64,000 bases of DNA from Pseudonocardiales bacterium (GTDB lineage Bacteria > Actinomycetota > Actinomycetes > Mycobacteriales > Pseudonocardiaceae): NCBI GenBank assembly GCA_019241525.1, contig JAFAWY010000034.1, forward strand, positions 62,001-126,000, in the 5' to 3' direction. The notes below the pieces were generated by a model. That model ran no database searches. It worked only from the letters and a program-made list of their open reading frames with translations, and was not told where the DNA came from. Shown here piece after piece: positions 30,089 to 39,173 of the stretch. Each line of letters begins with the position of its first letter. Within the stretch, counting starts at the first letter, position 1. The position numbers and the translations under genes were made by a program.

Positions 30089-31168
30089 TCAACGGGAGGT
30101 GTTGCCGGATTCCTGGAAGCCCGGCTCGGATGAAGGGTCGATCTCGAACGGACGCATGTTCCCGGTCACGGTGTTGTCGATTACTGCGCAGTCGGTGGAT
30201 CCTTCGGTGAGCATGACCGCGCGATCACCGGGCCCAGAGAAGTGGTTGCTGCGTACGACGACGCCAGGAAAGTTCCGTAACAAGACGGCTTGGGCACCGT
30301 TGACCGCGCAGGTGTTGCCATCAAAGACGATCGCCGGCTGTCCGGCTGGCGCACCCCGGGCACCATGGCCGTCCGTGGTAGCAATCAGGCACTGAACGTC
30401 AACATTGGTGCAGATGTTGTCGGCGATGACGACGTCGTAGGTTGGCGGAGCATCACCGGTGTCATAGGTCTGAAAGCAGTCGGTGTGCGGACCCCCGTGG
30501 GGATAGCCGGCCGCCTTGATGTCCTTGATCGTGTTTCCGGTCAACCGGTGACCCCACCCAAAAAATCGGATCCCGTCGGCGTCACCCTGAGTGCGCAGCA
30601 CCGAGTCGCTGACTGTGTTGTTCCGCAGGGTGATCCGTTGACCAGAAATCCAGATTCCAGTCCCATCGGCACGCTGGACGATGTTCGACTCGATGATCGT
30701 GTCCACGCAGTCCCGGCATGCCACGCCATCTTCGGTGGCGTTATAGACCACATTGTTGCGGGCGACGAGTCCGCGACCGGTCATGGTCAGACCATCCCCA
30801 TCTTCTAGCGCCAGGCCCTGGATGACGACGTAGTCAGCCTGGACGTTTATGCTGCGCATCCTCGCGCCATCAGAGACAATCTTGATCGGTTGCTGAGATG
30901 TTCCCGAAGTCCTCACCTCGAGTTCGGCGTCGGTGAGACCGTCGCCGCTCAGGCACACGATTCCGCCGGGTTGGACTTGTTGCAGTGCTGCGCTGGCTTG
31001 CTGGGGTTCGGTGACCCGGTTGACGCACTCCGCGGGAAGTGGACCCGACGGAGGTGAAGGGGGCGGACCGCCGGCCGGGGGAGGGCCAGGGGCCTGCGCA
31101 CAACCACTGATGATCAGCATCAGACCGATCATCGTGGTGAACAGGCCAATGATGGGTCGGGAGCTCAC
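30089..31168 (-). CDS. right-handed parallel beta-helix repeat lipoprotein
   Basis: Lipobox LMLIISGCAQ; repeats GLVARNNVVYNATEDGV, IIESNIVQRADGTGIWISGQ, ITLRNNTVSDSV, RLTGNTIKDI; RBS-like ggaggaagg before GTG 31168. Confidence 0.82.
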   Translation of the reverse strand: MSSRPIIGLFTTMIGLMLIISGCAQAPGPPPAGGPPPSPPSGPLPAECVNRVTEPQQASAALQQVQPGGIVCLSGDGLTDAELEVRTSGTSQQPIKIVSDGARMRSINVQADYVVIQGLALEDGDGLTMTGRGLVARNNVVYNATEDGVACRDCVDTIIESNIVQRADGTGIWISGQRITLRNNTVSDSVLRTQGDADGIRFFGWGHRLTGNTIKDIKAAGYPHGGPHTDCFQTYDTGDAPPTYDVVIADNICTNVDVQCLIATTDGHGARGAPAGQPAIVFDGNTCAVNGAQAVLLRNFPGVVVRSNHFSGPGDRAVMLTEGSTDCAVIDNTVTGNMRPFEIDPSSEPGFQESGNTSR

Positions 31169-31346
31169 TGCCTTCCTCCGTTCCGCGTGCCAAAAGGCCG
31201 CCCCTCTTGCTCGGCTACTGCCATGGTCACGGCGTTGACGGATCGTTGCAGCCGCTGGCTCGGTCAAGTGCGCTGACGCTCTTAGCGCACAGCGGACCGA
31301 TGCTGGCGAGGACAGCCATTGGGCGCACAGTGTGGGAGTGTTTGAG

Positions 31347-32945
31347 TTATGAGGCTTTGTCCCTTCGTCGCGTCGTGGTGGCCCAGAAGACGATGGCGTA
31401 AACACCAAGCGCCACGCTGGCACCCAGCGTTAAGGTGACGAAGCTGCCGAGCTGGTTACGGCTGACGAGGTGATCCAGCCACCACACTGCAGCAGCTACC
31501 GGCACCATCGCGGCCGTGGCTGCTACTGCCCCGGCGAGGGTTCTGACCTCGATGGGTTGCTCCTGCGGGACGACCTGGCGCAATCGAAACAGCACCAGTC
31601 CCCCAGCGGCGAGTTCACTGGCCAGGATTGCCACCACGAGCAAAACTAGGCGAGCGCCATTGGCGGGCAGGAGCAGGCTGGCGGCAGCGATCAGCAATGT
31701 TATGCCGAATGCGACTTCGCTGGCCCGCCGCGGAACGCGGTCGTCAAGGAGCGCGAATAGCGCCTGTCGACCGATATCGTGCACTCCTCCGACCAATTGG
31801 GCCACCGCCACCACAATCAGGCAGGTGGCGAGTGGACCGATCAGGGACCCATGACGCAATTCGCCGTGGGCAAGAATGTCGGCAGTGGGCCTGGAAAACA
31901 CTGCGAGCAACACCAGCAGCGGCAGGCTGGCGATGACGGCGTAAGACAACCCTTGGCGCCATGCCACGTTGAATTGGGTGCGATCCTCGTGATGGGCAGC
32001 GCGGGCGAGTCCGGGCAACGCGGCCATCGATACGGCGCGAGCGCTGATGTAGGACAGGGCGTAGAACACTGAGTAGGACAGTTGTATGACGAACACGCCG
32101 CCAGGGACCGAGCTGGCCAGTGCGAGCAATAGGTACATTGCTGCTGCCGGCCAGGCGGCTACGCCTACGGAGCGCATCATTCTGCGGATCACTGCGACTG
32201 CTTCGGAATCATGCCGCCAGCGTGTTGACGGGCGTGTCAGTAAACCCACGCGTGCCGCGCCGAACAATTGCAGTGCTGCGTGCAATGCCACAGCCGCAGT
32301 GCTGCCCAGCCCCAGTGCAACCACCAAATCGACGGGCACATGGGAGATGTCGAGTCCAGTGCCGTAGTACCAGCCAGCCAGCGTCACAGTCAGGATCAGG
32401 ATGATATTCTCCACGGCCGGTGCGCCTGCTGCCATCGCGAAGCGCCCGCGCGCCTGCTGGGCCGCCATGCCGAGGTATATCAGACAATATAGCAAAATTT
32501 GCGGTGCGACAATTAAGATGAGCAGTGTTGTGAATTGCAACCCTTGCGCCCGCTGCGCCGGGTTAGGAATCCCAAAGGTTAACGTCCAGGCCACCGCTGG
32601 AGCGGCGATCATTAATAATGCGACAACGGCGGACGAGACTGCAAGCAACCACCCGGTTACTCGGCCGAGCATTTGCTGGGCCCTGGCCAGGTCTCCGGCG
32701 CTGACGGCGCCGACCACGCCTGGCACCAGCACCATTGTCAGTACGGGTCCGGCGAGCAACGTGAAGACGATGTTCGGCACGATGTAGCCCGCCTGGAAGG
32801 AGTTGCCGAAATAGGTGGGCCCGAGTACTGCGCCGATGACGACCACTCGGAGCAGTCCGGTGGCTCGGCTGACCAGCGTCCAGCCGGCAACGGTCGCGGA
32901 GTTCCGTGCTGTGGCGGCAGAGGTTGCGTCTTCCAGCACGGTCAC
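31347..32945 (-). CDS. MurJ/MviN-type lipid-linked glycan flippase
   Basis: NSATVAGWTLVSRATGLLRVVVIGAVLGPTYFGNSFQAGYIVPNIVFTLLAGPVLTMVLVP; about a dozen hydrophobic segments. Confidence 0.82.
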   Translation of the reverse strand: MTVLEDATSAATARNSATVAGWTLVSRATGLLRVVVIGAVLGPTYFGNSFQAGYIVPNIVFTLLAGPVLTMVLVPGVVGAVSAGDLARAQQMLGRVTGWLLAVSSAVVALLMIAAPAVAWTLTFGIPNPAQRAQGLQFTTLLILIVAPQILLYCLIYLGMAAQQARGRFAMAAGAPAVENIILILTVTLAGWYYGTGLDISHVPVDLVVALGLGSTAAVALHAALQLFGAARVGLLTRPSTRWRHDSEAVAVIRRMMRSVGVAAWPAAAMYLLLALASSVPGGVFVIQLSYSVFYALSYISARAVSMAALPGLARAAHHEDRTQFNVAWRQGLSYAVIASLPLLVLLAVFSRPTADILAHGELRHGSLIGPLATCLIVVAVAQLVGGVHDIGRQALFALLDDRVPRRASEVAFGITLLIAAASLLLPANGARLVLLVVAILASELAAGGLVLFRLRQVVPQEQPIEVRTLAGAVAATAAMVPVAAAVWWLDHLVSRNQLGSFVTLTLGASVALGVYAIVFWATTTRRRDKAS

Positions 32946-33276
32946 CGGCCCATCCCTTCAAACCGGTAGCGCATATGAGGCGGTGCTGCGTCTGCGTAGC
33001 CACCGTAGCCGTACTGGGCCAAGGCGCAAGGAAGTCCGGCCACATGCCCATATCAGGTAGTTGGCAGGCGTGCGTGGGCCCACAGCTGCTGAGTGGCCAG
33101 AACGGTTTATATCGTCGCTGTCCATACGGCGGCGTTCCTCGCGCTCGGTTGTCTTATGTGGCCACGCCGGCCGGCAGGGCAGCAAGTAATCCACGCGGTG
33201 CGCATTGCTGCTTAATTCATTTGCACCTGTGTGGTGTAGAAGAGTCACTCGCTTGGCCTCCACGTCCATCCGCTGC

Positions 33277-34488
33277 TTACCGATGGCCACTCTGGAGAAG
33301 CTTCTCCCGTTGATGCCCGCGCAAGCCCCTCTTTGCCATGCCTAACGATCGACGCAGGTTCCGCAGTATGGTGATCTGGGTAGCCAAGTGGAGTGGATAA
33401 CGCCAGAGGGGAGAATGCCCTCGACGTTTCCATAGCGAGTACGAAAATTGGGTGATGTTCTGGTTGATGTGGTGTGGGACATCCTCGAACCACTTGGCGC
33501 TGTTCAACGCCTCGCGTTGCATGGCAAGCAGCGCGGCGCGTCGATTGTTCTGATATCCAGCAAGTGTCATCGTGAGGTTTTTGTGTTCCTCCAGCTTCTC
33601 GGCGAGAGCGATCGCGTCCCCCATCGCCAGTGTGGTGCCTGAGCCAATCGTAAAATGTGTCGTATGCGCAGCGTCGCCCATAAGAGCCACGTTATTATAG
33701 TACCAATTATTGTTGTTAACGCGTTTGAAGTTGAGCCACCGCGCCTTACCTATGCCCCCCCGAGACTCGTTGATCAATGAATGGTTACCTAGATGGCGCT
33801 CGAAAATTTTTTCCAAAAGTTTGACCGCCTGGTCCGATTCGAGTGAGTTAAAGCCGAGTCCGACCCAGGTCTCTGGTGGGCACTCGACAATCAGAGTGCT
33901 AGTGTGCGCGTCAAAGCGGTAAGCGTGGAACCATATCCAGCCGGCAGCCGTCTCTTCGAATGCAAAAGTAAAAGAATCGAAGATCCGTTGTGTGCCCAAC
34001 CAGATATACTTATTACGTCCGATCTCGATGTCAGTTTCAAGGTGGTCTGAATGCAATTGCCGCATCAGGCTATTGATACCGTCGCATGCGACGACCAAGT
34101 CTGCATTCGCGAAGTCCGAGACATCCTGGACCGCGCGTTCGAACTGGACATCGATATCGAGCCCCTTCGCCCGCTCTACCAAAACGTCGAGCAGGCGTTG
34201 ACGATCGAGACTGTAACCATATCCACCAAGATAGGCCGTATGCTCACCATGAACGTGCACTTCTTGGCCACCCCACGTGACGGAAGAGTCGCGTATCTGC
34301 CGAGCGCTGACGGGGTCGTTGCGGTAAAGCTCATCAAGTAAATCGTCCCAGAACACGACACCCCAGCCATACGTCACTCCGGCCGGATTGCGTTCGACAA
34401 CGGTGACATTATGATTTTTACTGCGCAACTTCGCCGAGATGGCGAAGTACAGACCAGCAGGTCCACCCCCCACGCACACGACTTTCAT
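33277..34488 (-). CDS. FAD-dependent monooxygenase, salicylyl-CoA/anthraniloyl-CoA hydroxylase-like
   Basis: MKVVCVGGGPAGLYFAISAKL, VTYGWGVVFWDDLL, VACDGINSLMR, VALMGDAAHTTHFTIGSGTTLAMGDAIALAEKL. Confidence 0.82.
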   Translation of the reverse strand: MKVVCVGGGPAGLYFAISAKLRSKNHNVTVVERNPAGVTYGWGVVFWDDLLDELYRNDPVSARQIRDSSVTWGGQEVHVHGEHTAYLGGYGYSLDRQRLLDVLVERAKGLDIDVQFERAVQDVSDFANADLVVACDGINSLMRQLHSDHLETDIEIGRNKYIWLGTQRIFDSFTFAFEETAAGWIWFHAYRFDAHTSTLIVECPPETWVGLGFNSLESDQAVKLLEKIFERHLGNHSLINESRGGIGKARWLNFKRVNNNNWYYNNVALMGDAAHTTHFTIGSGTTLAMGDAIALAEKLEEHKNLTMTLAGYQNNRRAALLAMQREALNSAKWFEDVPHHINQNITQFSYSLWKRRGHSPLWRYPLHLATQITILRNLRRSLGMAKRGLRGHQREKLLQSGHR

Positions 34489-34532
34489 GTCATCACACGC
34501 CCGTCTATTGCTCCCGATTCAGACAGATCACC

Positions 34533-35507
34533 TCACGCGCGGAGTAGGTATAGCGACGGCATGCCGCAGCGCTGGATTGAGGTACCAAGGGTCGCCAGCA
34601 TGACCTCAACAGTGAGGCAGTCCACGTCGCAGTGCATGGCCAGGCCTCGACGGGCAAGTTCGGTGGCCAGCTGTTGTTGATGATTATCGACCTGTTCGCC
34701 ATACGCGCTATCCCGGGGAGTCAGGACCGGATACCGTCCGGCCTCCAAAGCGGCCAATGCTGACCCGGTGCCTGCATGGCTAATGACGATATCTGCCCGC
34801 GCCAGCTCAGCGGACAGCTCGGCGGCGGGCAGCAACGGCGTCGGCTGGATCGGTAGATCCGCAACGTGTGTTTCACCTGTCTGCCACAACACCTGCACCG
34901 GCAGCCCGGTGGTCTGCGCCAGCACACCGTCGGGCGCCAGCAGCGGCGCCAGATGCCCAAACAAGCGACGAAACGGATACTGCGTGGCGCATCCTGACAT
35001 GACCACCACCCGAAGCACCGTCCCAGGCGCCCGGGCCACGGCAACCGGTTCATACCCGTCGAACACGCTTCCTGCGTAGCCCCACCGCCGACTCGACCAA
35101 CCCAAGTATTGGGTATAGGTCCGCACACCAGGCACCCACTGCAGGATCTGCCCGGTCAGCGATGGGGCGTGCACTCGGGCCGCGCTCTCGATGTAGTGGC
35201 ACATCACCCCCCGGAAAGCCAGATACGGCAGGTACCCCAGTGCGATCCCCGCCCCTGTCGATACCGCTCTGGTCAGCTTCCGTTGCTTCATCAACCGATG
35301 TGCATGGGGTACACACCGAAGCACATCCGGGAGGCTGCGCACACCCACGTAGGGCACGAACTCCACGTCTCGACCCGCCAACATCGACCGGCTTTGCTGA
35401 TCCGCGTGGGTCACCCACACCGAATCACCGTCGTGTGGGATCCGATCGGCAAGGCGGTCCAACTCGGCAAGATGGCCACCCGTGGCGGCAAGGAAAAGCG
35501 TGGTCAT
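34533..35507 (-). CDS. glycosyltransferase with fused Alg14-like and Alg13-like modules
   Basis: MTTLFLAATGGHLAELDRLADRIPHDGDSVWVT (Alg14-like); ADIVISHAGTGSALAALEAGRYPVLTPRDSAYGEQVDNHQQQLATELARRG (Alg13/GT28-like). Confidence 0.78.
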   Translation of the reverse strand: MTTLFLAATGGHLAELDRLADRIPHDGDSVWVTHADQQSRSMLAGRDVEFVPYVGVRSLPDVLRCVPHAHRLMKQRKLTRAVSTGAGIALGYLPYLAFRGVMCHYIESAARVHAPSLTGQILQWVPGVRTYTQYLGWSSRRWGYAGSVFDGYEPVAVARAPGTVLRVVVMSGCATQYPFRRLFGHLAPLLAPDGVLAQTTGLPVQVLWQTGETHVADLPIQPTPLLPAAELSAELARADIVISHAGTGSALAALEAGRYPVLTPRDSAYGEQVDNHQQQLATELARRGLAMHCDVDCLTVEVMLATLGTSIQRCGMPSLYLLRA

Positions 35508-36148
35508 GTGGCCTTCCCCCTCCACGAACCTGTGCCGTAGCGGGTTGGTCGCCGACCTGGCGGCTTGTTCAGCAAAGTACTTGGCAAACGTCGTTCGATC
35601 ACGCCTAAGCCATCCTGTCACCACTAAGGGTGACAGCAACCGCCCCGCACCGAATTCATCGCAAGGGACGCTCATGATCAAATTAACGGCCACTGACCGG
35701 GCGTCCATGATGGCGTCCGCAGACCGCGATGGTGACGCATCGTCACCAGACTCGGCAGTGAGAACTCTTTAAAAGACTCGAGTCGCCTAGCGCGTCGCAT
35801 CTAACTTCGCGGAAGCGACGGATAACTCCAAGCTTGTACAGCCGCTAATCGATATTCTTATGGCGGCTCAGTGCAGCCACCGCTTAATTAGGCCGCTTTG
35901 ATTCGCCCACTCAAAGGCCCCAACCAAAAGCCGAATCATTTATGGACCTGCCGGAGTCCGGCGCACGACTGATTTTAAGGGCAAAGTGTTCGCGAGGCCG
36001 TTGTGATATGCGCCCCGGCTATCTAGTATCAGAAATGGACGAATTTGTCCGATCGTCTCCACTTGGATGCATTGGCTCGTGCCCGTCCTTCTGTCGCGCC
36101 GGGCTGCGGCCGAGCCATCGACGAACGTGGATCCCTCTCCAAGAGTGG

Positions 36149-36928
36149 TCAGCCGTCGGCCCAATCTAACCAGGGCTTGGTATCGAGGTAGTGGCGGACT
36201 TGGTAGACGTAGTGCTCGGATTCAGGGTCTTTCCAGTCCCCGGAAAAATGCCAGCCCACGCAACCCCAGATATCGCCGGGGTTATATGTATTATCCAGGT
36301 AGCTGATCCACCCCTCATAGCAGCTACGAATTAGTGCCCCGTAATAGTCAACGTTGAACGAGGTGCTCTGCTGCGACAGTGGATAGGAACCGGGTTTGGT
36401 TAGATGCTTGAGTTGCATGATTCCGAAGCTCGTCGGGCACGGAGGGATGTCGCCGCCGACACAGTCAGCCGGATTGCCGGATTCGTCAGAAACAGTGCTC
36501 TGTCGCCAGTCGCTCTCCTGGATGGCCACTGCCCGTAACAGATCGGCATCCAAACCCCACTTGCAGGCTCCCCAGGCTAAAATCGCGTCCGTAGTGCCGG
36601 TAAACTTGCCGTCGATGCGAGGAACAAACTGCTGATTGGCCTGCTCGGCAAAATCGTCCCAAGCGGGCAGCGCCACCCCGTCAGGGACGAAGTGATTCGC
36701 TTGGGTGTTCTCCGGTCGCGGCTCCCATTGATCCCCCCGGACTCGCGCGGCACATTCAGTACCTGAGGGAAGCGTTGCGCCTACCGGAAGCGCGAGACCG
36801 TTCTGTTCGCCGCCTTCTCTCGAAGTGATCGGCGTACACGCGCTCATGGTGAACAACAAAATAAACGCAATGGTGATGCTGCGCCGTGGCGAGGAAGGTC
36901 TGACCTCCGCCCGCTTGGACCGGCTCAA
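36149..36928 (-). CDS. lipoprotein with SLT/lysozyme-like fold
   Basis: Lipobox-like LLFTMSAC; WGLDADLLRAVAIQESDWRQSTVSDES...PTSFGIMQLKHLTKPGSYPLSQQSTSFNVDYYGALIRSCYEG. Confidence 0.68.
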   Translation of the reverse strand: MSRSKRAEVRPSSPRRSITIAFILLFTMSACTPITSREGGEQNGLALPVGATLPSGTECAARVRGDQWEPRPENTQANHFVPDGVALPAWDDFAEQANQQFVPRIDGKFTGTTDAILAWGACKWGLDADLLRAVAIQESDWRQSTVSDESGNPADCVGGDIPPCPTSFGIMQLKHLTKPGSYPLSQQSTSFNVDYYGALIRSCYEGWISYLDNTYNPGDIWGCVGWHFSGDWKDPESEHYVYQVRHYLDTKPWLDWADG

Positions 36929-37514
36929 CGCGTGCCTCCCCGACCATCTCCGTCGCAGGACGAACCTACCAGGCGGCCTAGTAATGTGCGCATAAACTTA
37001 AAATGAGCGATAGCGCTAACTGCATGATTATCGCTCAACATCAACGTCGCGGACGGGGAGGCGGCGCACTGACCAGCACATCCTAGGGTGTTGGCCTGCT
37101 CGCGTATCCCAAAGACGGCACAGTGCGCCCACATTCGTAGTGACTGTCACGCAGTTCGTCGCTCTCCTTGTTGTGGCGTGCCTGAAAAGGACCGCCGGAG
37201 TGCGTCGCTAACCGGGCGGTCCGGTAGCAGTCCTACCATGCTCAGGCCCGTTAACAGGTCGAGCTTCTCGATAGAGCTACTCCCTCTGACCTGCAAGAAG
37301 CGACAAGCGGCACACGCCAGCATTCGACTTGGGCACGTATTGGGCACACCTCCTCCGCACGTCTACCGACAGGACAAGCTTGGCCCCGCACTTGTCCACT
37401 CCAGTTCTTGCGCCGGCGGGCGGCGCAGCTGGCGTCCTTGCGCCCTTCGACAGTCAGCCGGGCTTGCGTGTTGGTCAATCTCTCTCGTCGTTGTGATCAC
37501 GTACCCTCGGGCAG

Positions 37515-38957
37515 ATGGACGCTGCGGTCGTGCAGACCTGTGCGGGGAAGGTTCGTGGCCTGGCTCTGGGCGGCGTCGTCAGCTTCCGGGGGATTCCTTT
37601 TGCCGCCGCACCGGAGGGGCTGCTGCGCTTCCAGCTCCCCGTTCCTGTGGATGCCTGGGACGGGATCAGGGATGCCACTGCATTCGGTGCCGCGCCGCCG
37701 CAGTTGCCCCCAGCACCTGGGATGCCCGCGATCTGGCGGCCCCGCGATGGTCTGGACTGCCTGACGGTCAACGTCTGGACCCCCGAGCCCGGTGCCACCG
37801 GGCTACCGGTCATGGTCTGGATTTACGGCGGTGCATGGAAGACCGGTTCGTCCAGCAACCCCAGTTATGACGCCACAAAGCTGGCCCGCTACGGCGTGGT
37901 GGTCGTCACCTTCAACTACCGTGTCGGTTTTGAGGGGTTCGGACAACTGCCTGGGATGCCGGCCAACCGCGGGCTGCATGACCAGATCGCGGCGCTGGAC
38001 TGGGTGCAGCACAACATCACCGCCTTCGGCGGCGATCCCAGCGCCGTCACCATTTTCGGTGAGTCTGCAGGCGCGGGCTCGGTTGCCCTGCTCGTCGCCG
38101 CGCCGAGCACCCGAGGCCTGTTTCGGCGGGCGATCGCCCAAAGCATCCCCGCTGGCTTACTCACCCCCGGCGAGGCCGAGCGCGTCACCGCAGTACTGGC
38201 CACGCAGGCACAAGTACCTCCCACCTCGGAGGGTTTCGCTGCGCTGGCACCTGAAGCCATCTTGCCGATCCAGGATGCGCCGCTGCGGGAGACCGAGGCA
38301 CGCATCAGCGCCTTCGGTCCGGTCATCGACGGAGAACTAGTCACCAGCCCGCCCTGGAAGGCAATCAATAAAGATACCGGCCGAGATATCGAGCTGATCT
38401 GCGGCTTCACCCATGACGAATGCCGGCTGTTCACTGAAAACCGTGATTTGTCGGCTATCGATCTGGCGGCAGCGGCGACCTCATTGCACCTGGGACACGA
38501 CGCGGTCGCGGCTTACCACGCCGCCTATCCGGACAACACCGACGCCGAGCTATTCACGGTCATGCTCTCTGACGCGCTGTTCCGAATGCCCAGCACCTGG
38601 ATGGCCGAAGCACACGCGCACGCCGGCGGCCGTACCTGGCTTTATGACTTCACCTGGCCAAGCCCCCTACTCGGCGCCTGCCACGCCCTCGACGTGCCCT
38701 TTACCTTCGGCAATGCCAACACCCCGTTGGCGGCCAGGCTGGTGGGCTGCCCACCACCCCCCGATTTCATCGCCCTGGCCGAGCGCATCCAGCAAGCCTG
38801 GACCACCTTCGCCTGCACCGGTGACCCAGGCTGGCCACGCTTTGCCCTCCCACACCGCCACACCCGGATCTGGAATATTCCGCCTTCCACCACTGCCTAT
38901 CCGCTCACTGCCTCCCGCCGCATCTGGGAAAAACAAATGCCGCACCTTGTCTGGTAA
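37515..38957 (+). CDS. type B carboxylesterase/lipase family protein
   Basis: GKVRGLALGGVVSFRGIPFAAAPEG, DCLTVNVWTP, VTIFGESAGAGSVALLV. Confidence 0.92.
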   Translation: MDAAVVQTCAGKVRGLALGGVVSFRGIPFAAAPEGLLRFQLPVPVDAWDGIRDATAFGAAPPQLPPAPGMPAIWRPRDGLDCLTVNVWTPEPGATGLPVMVWIYGGAWKTGSSSNPSYDATKLARYGVVVVTFNYRVGFEGFGQLPGMPANRGLHDQIAALDWVQHNITAFGGDPSAVTIFGESAGAGSVALLVAAPSTRGLFRRAIAQSIPAGLLTPGEAERVTAVLATQAQVPPTSEGFAALAPEAILPIQDAPLRETEARISAFGPVIDGELVTSPPWKAINKDTGRDIELICGFTHDECRLFTENRDLSAIDLAAAATSLHLGHDAVAAYHAAYPDNTDAELFTVMLSDALFRMPSTWMAEAHAHAGGRTWLYDFTWPSPLLGACHALDVPFTFGNANTPLAARLVGCPPPPDFIALAERIQQAWTTFACTGDPGWPRFALPHRHTRIWNIPPSTTAYPLTASRRIWEKQMPHLVW

Positions 38958-39173
38958 CGCGGTGTGACAAACCTCCGTCTGGGCATCGCGGCGCAGCATC
39001 AGCACACCGCGATGAATCGGTGGCTACCTGACTGGCGGTTCCGACTCGCAGGAGGCAGCGAGATCGTGAGCGTCCGCGGCCTCCGCCTGAGGCTGCAGGG
39101 GATGACGGATGCAGCAGCGGGCTTCTGAGCGCGTTGCACCGGGCGTGCGGGCACTCGAAGCAGGAGAGACGTG

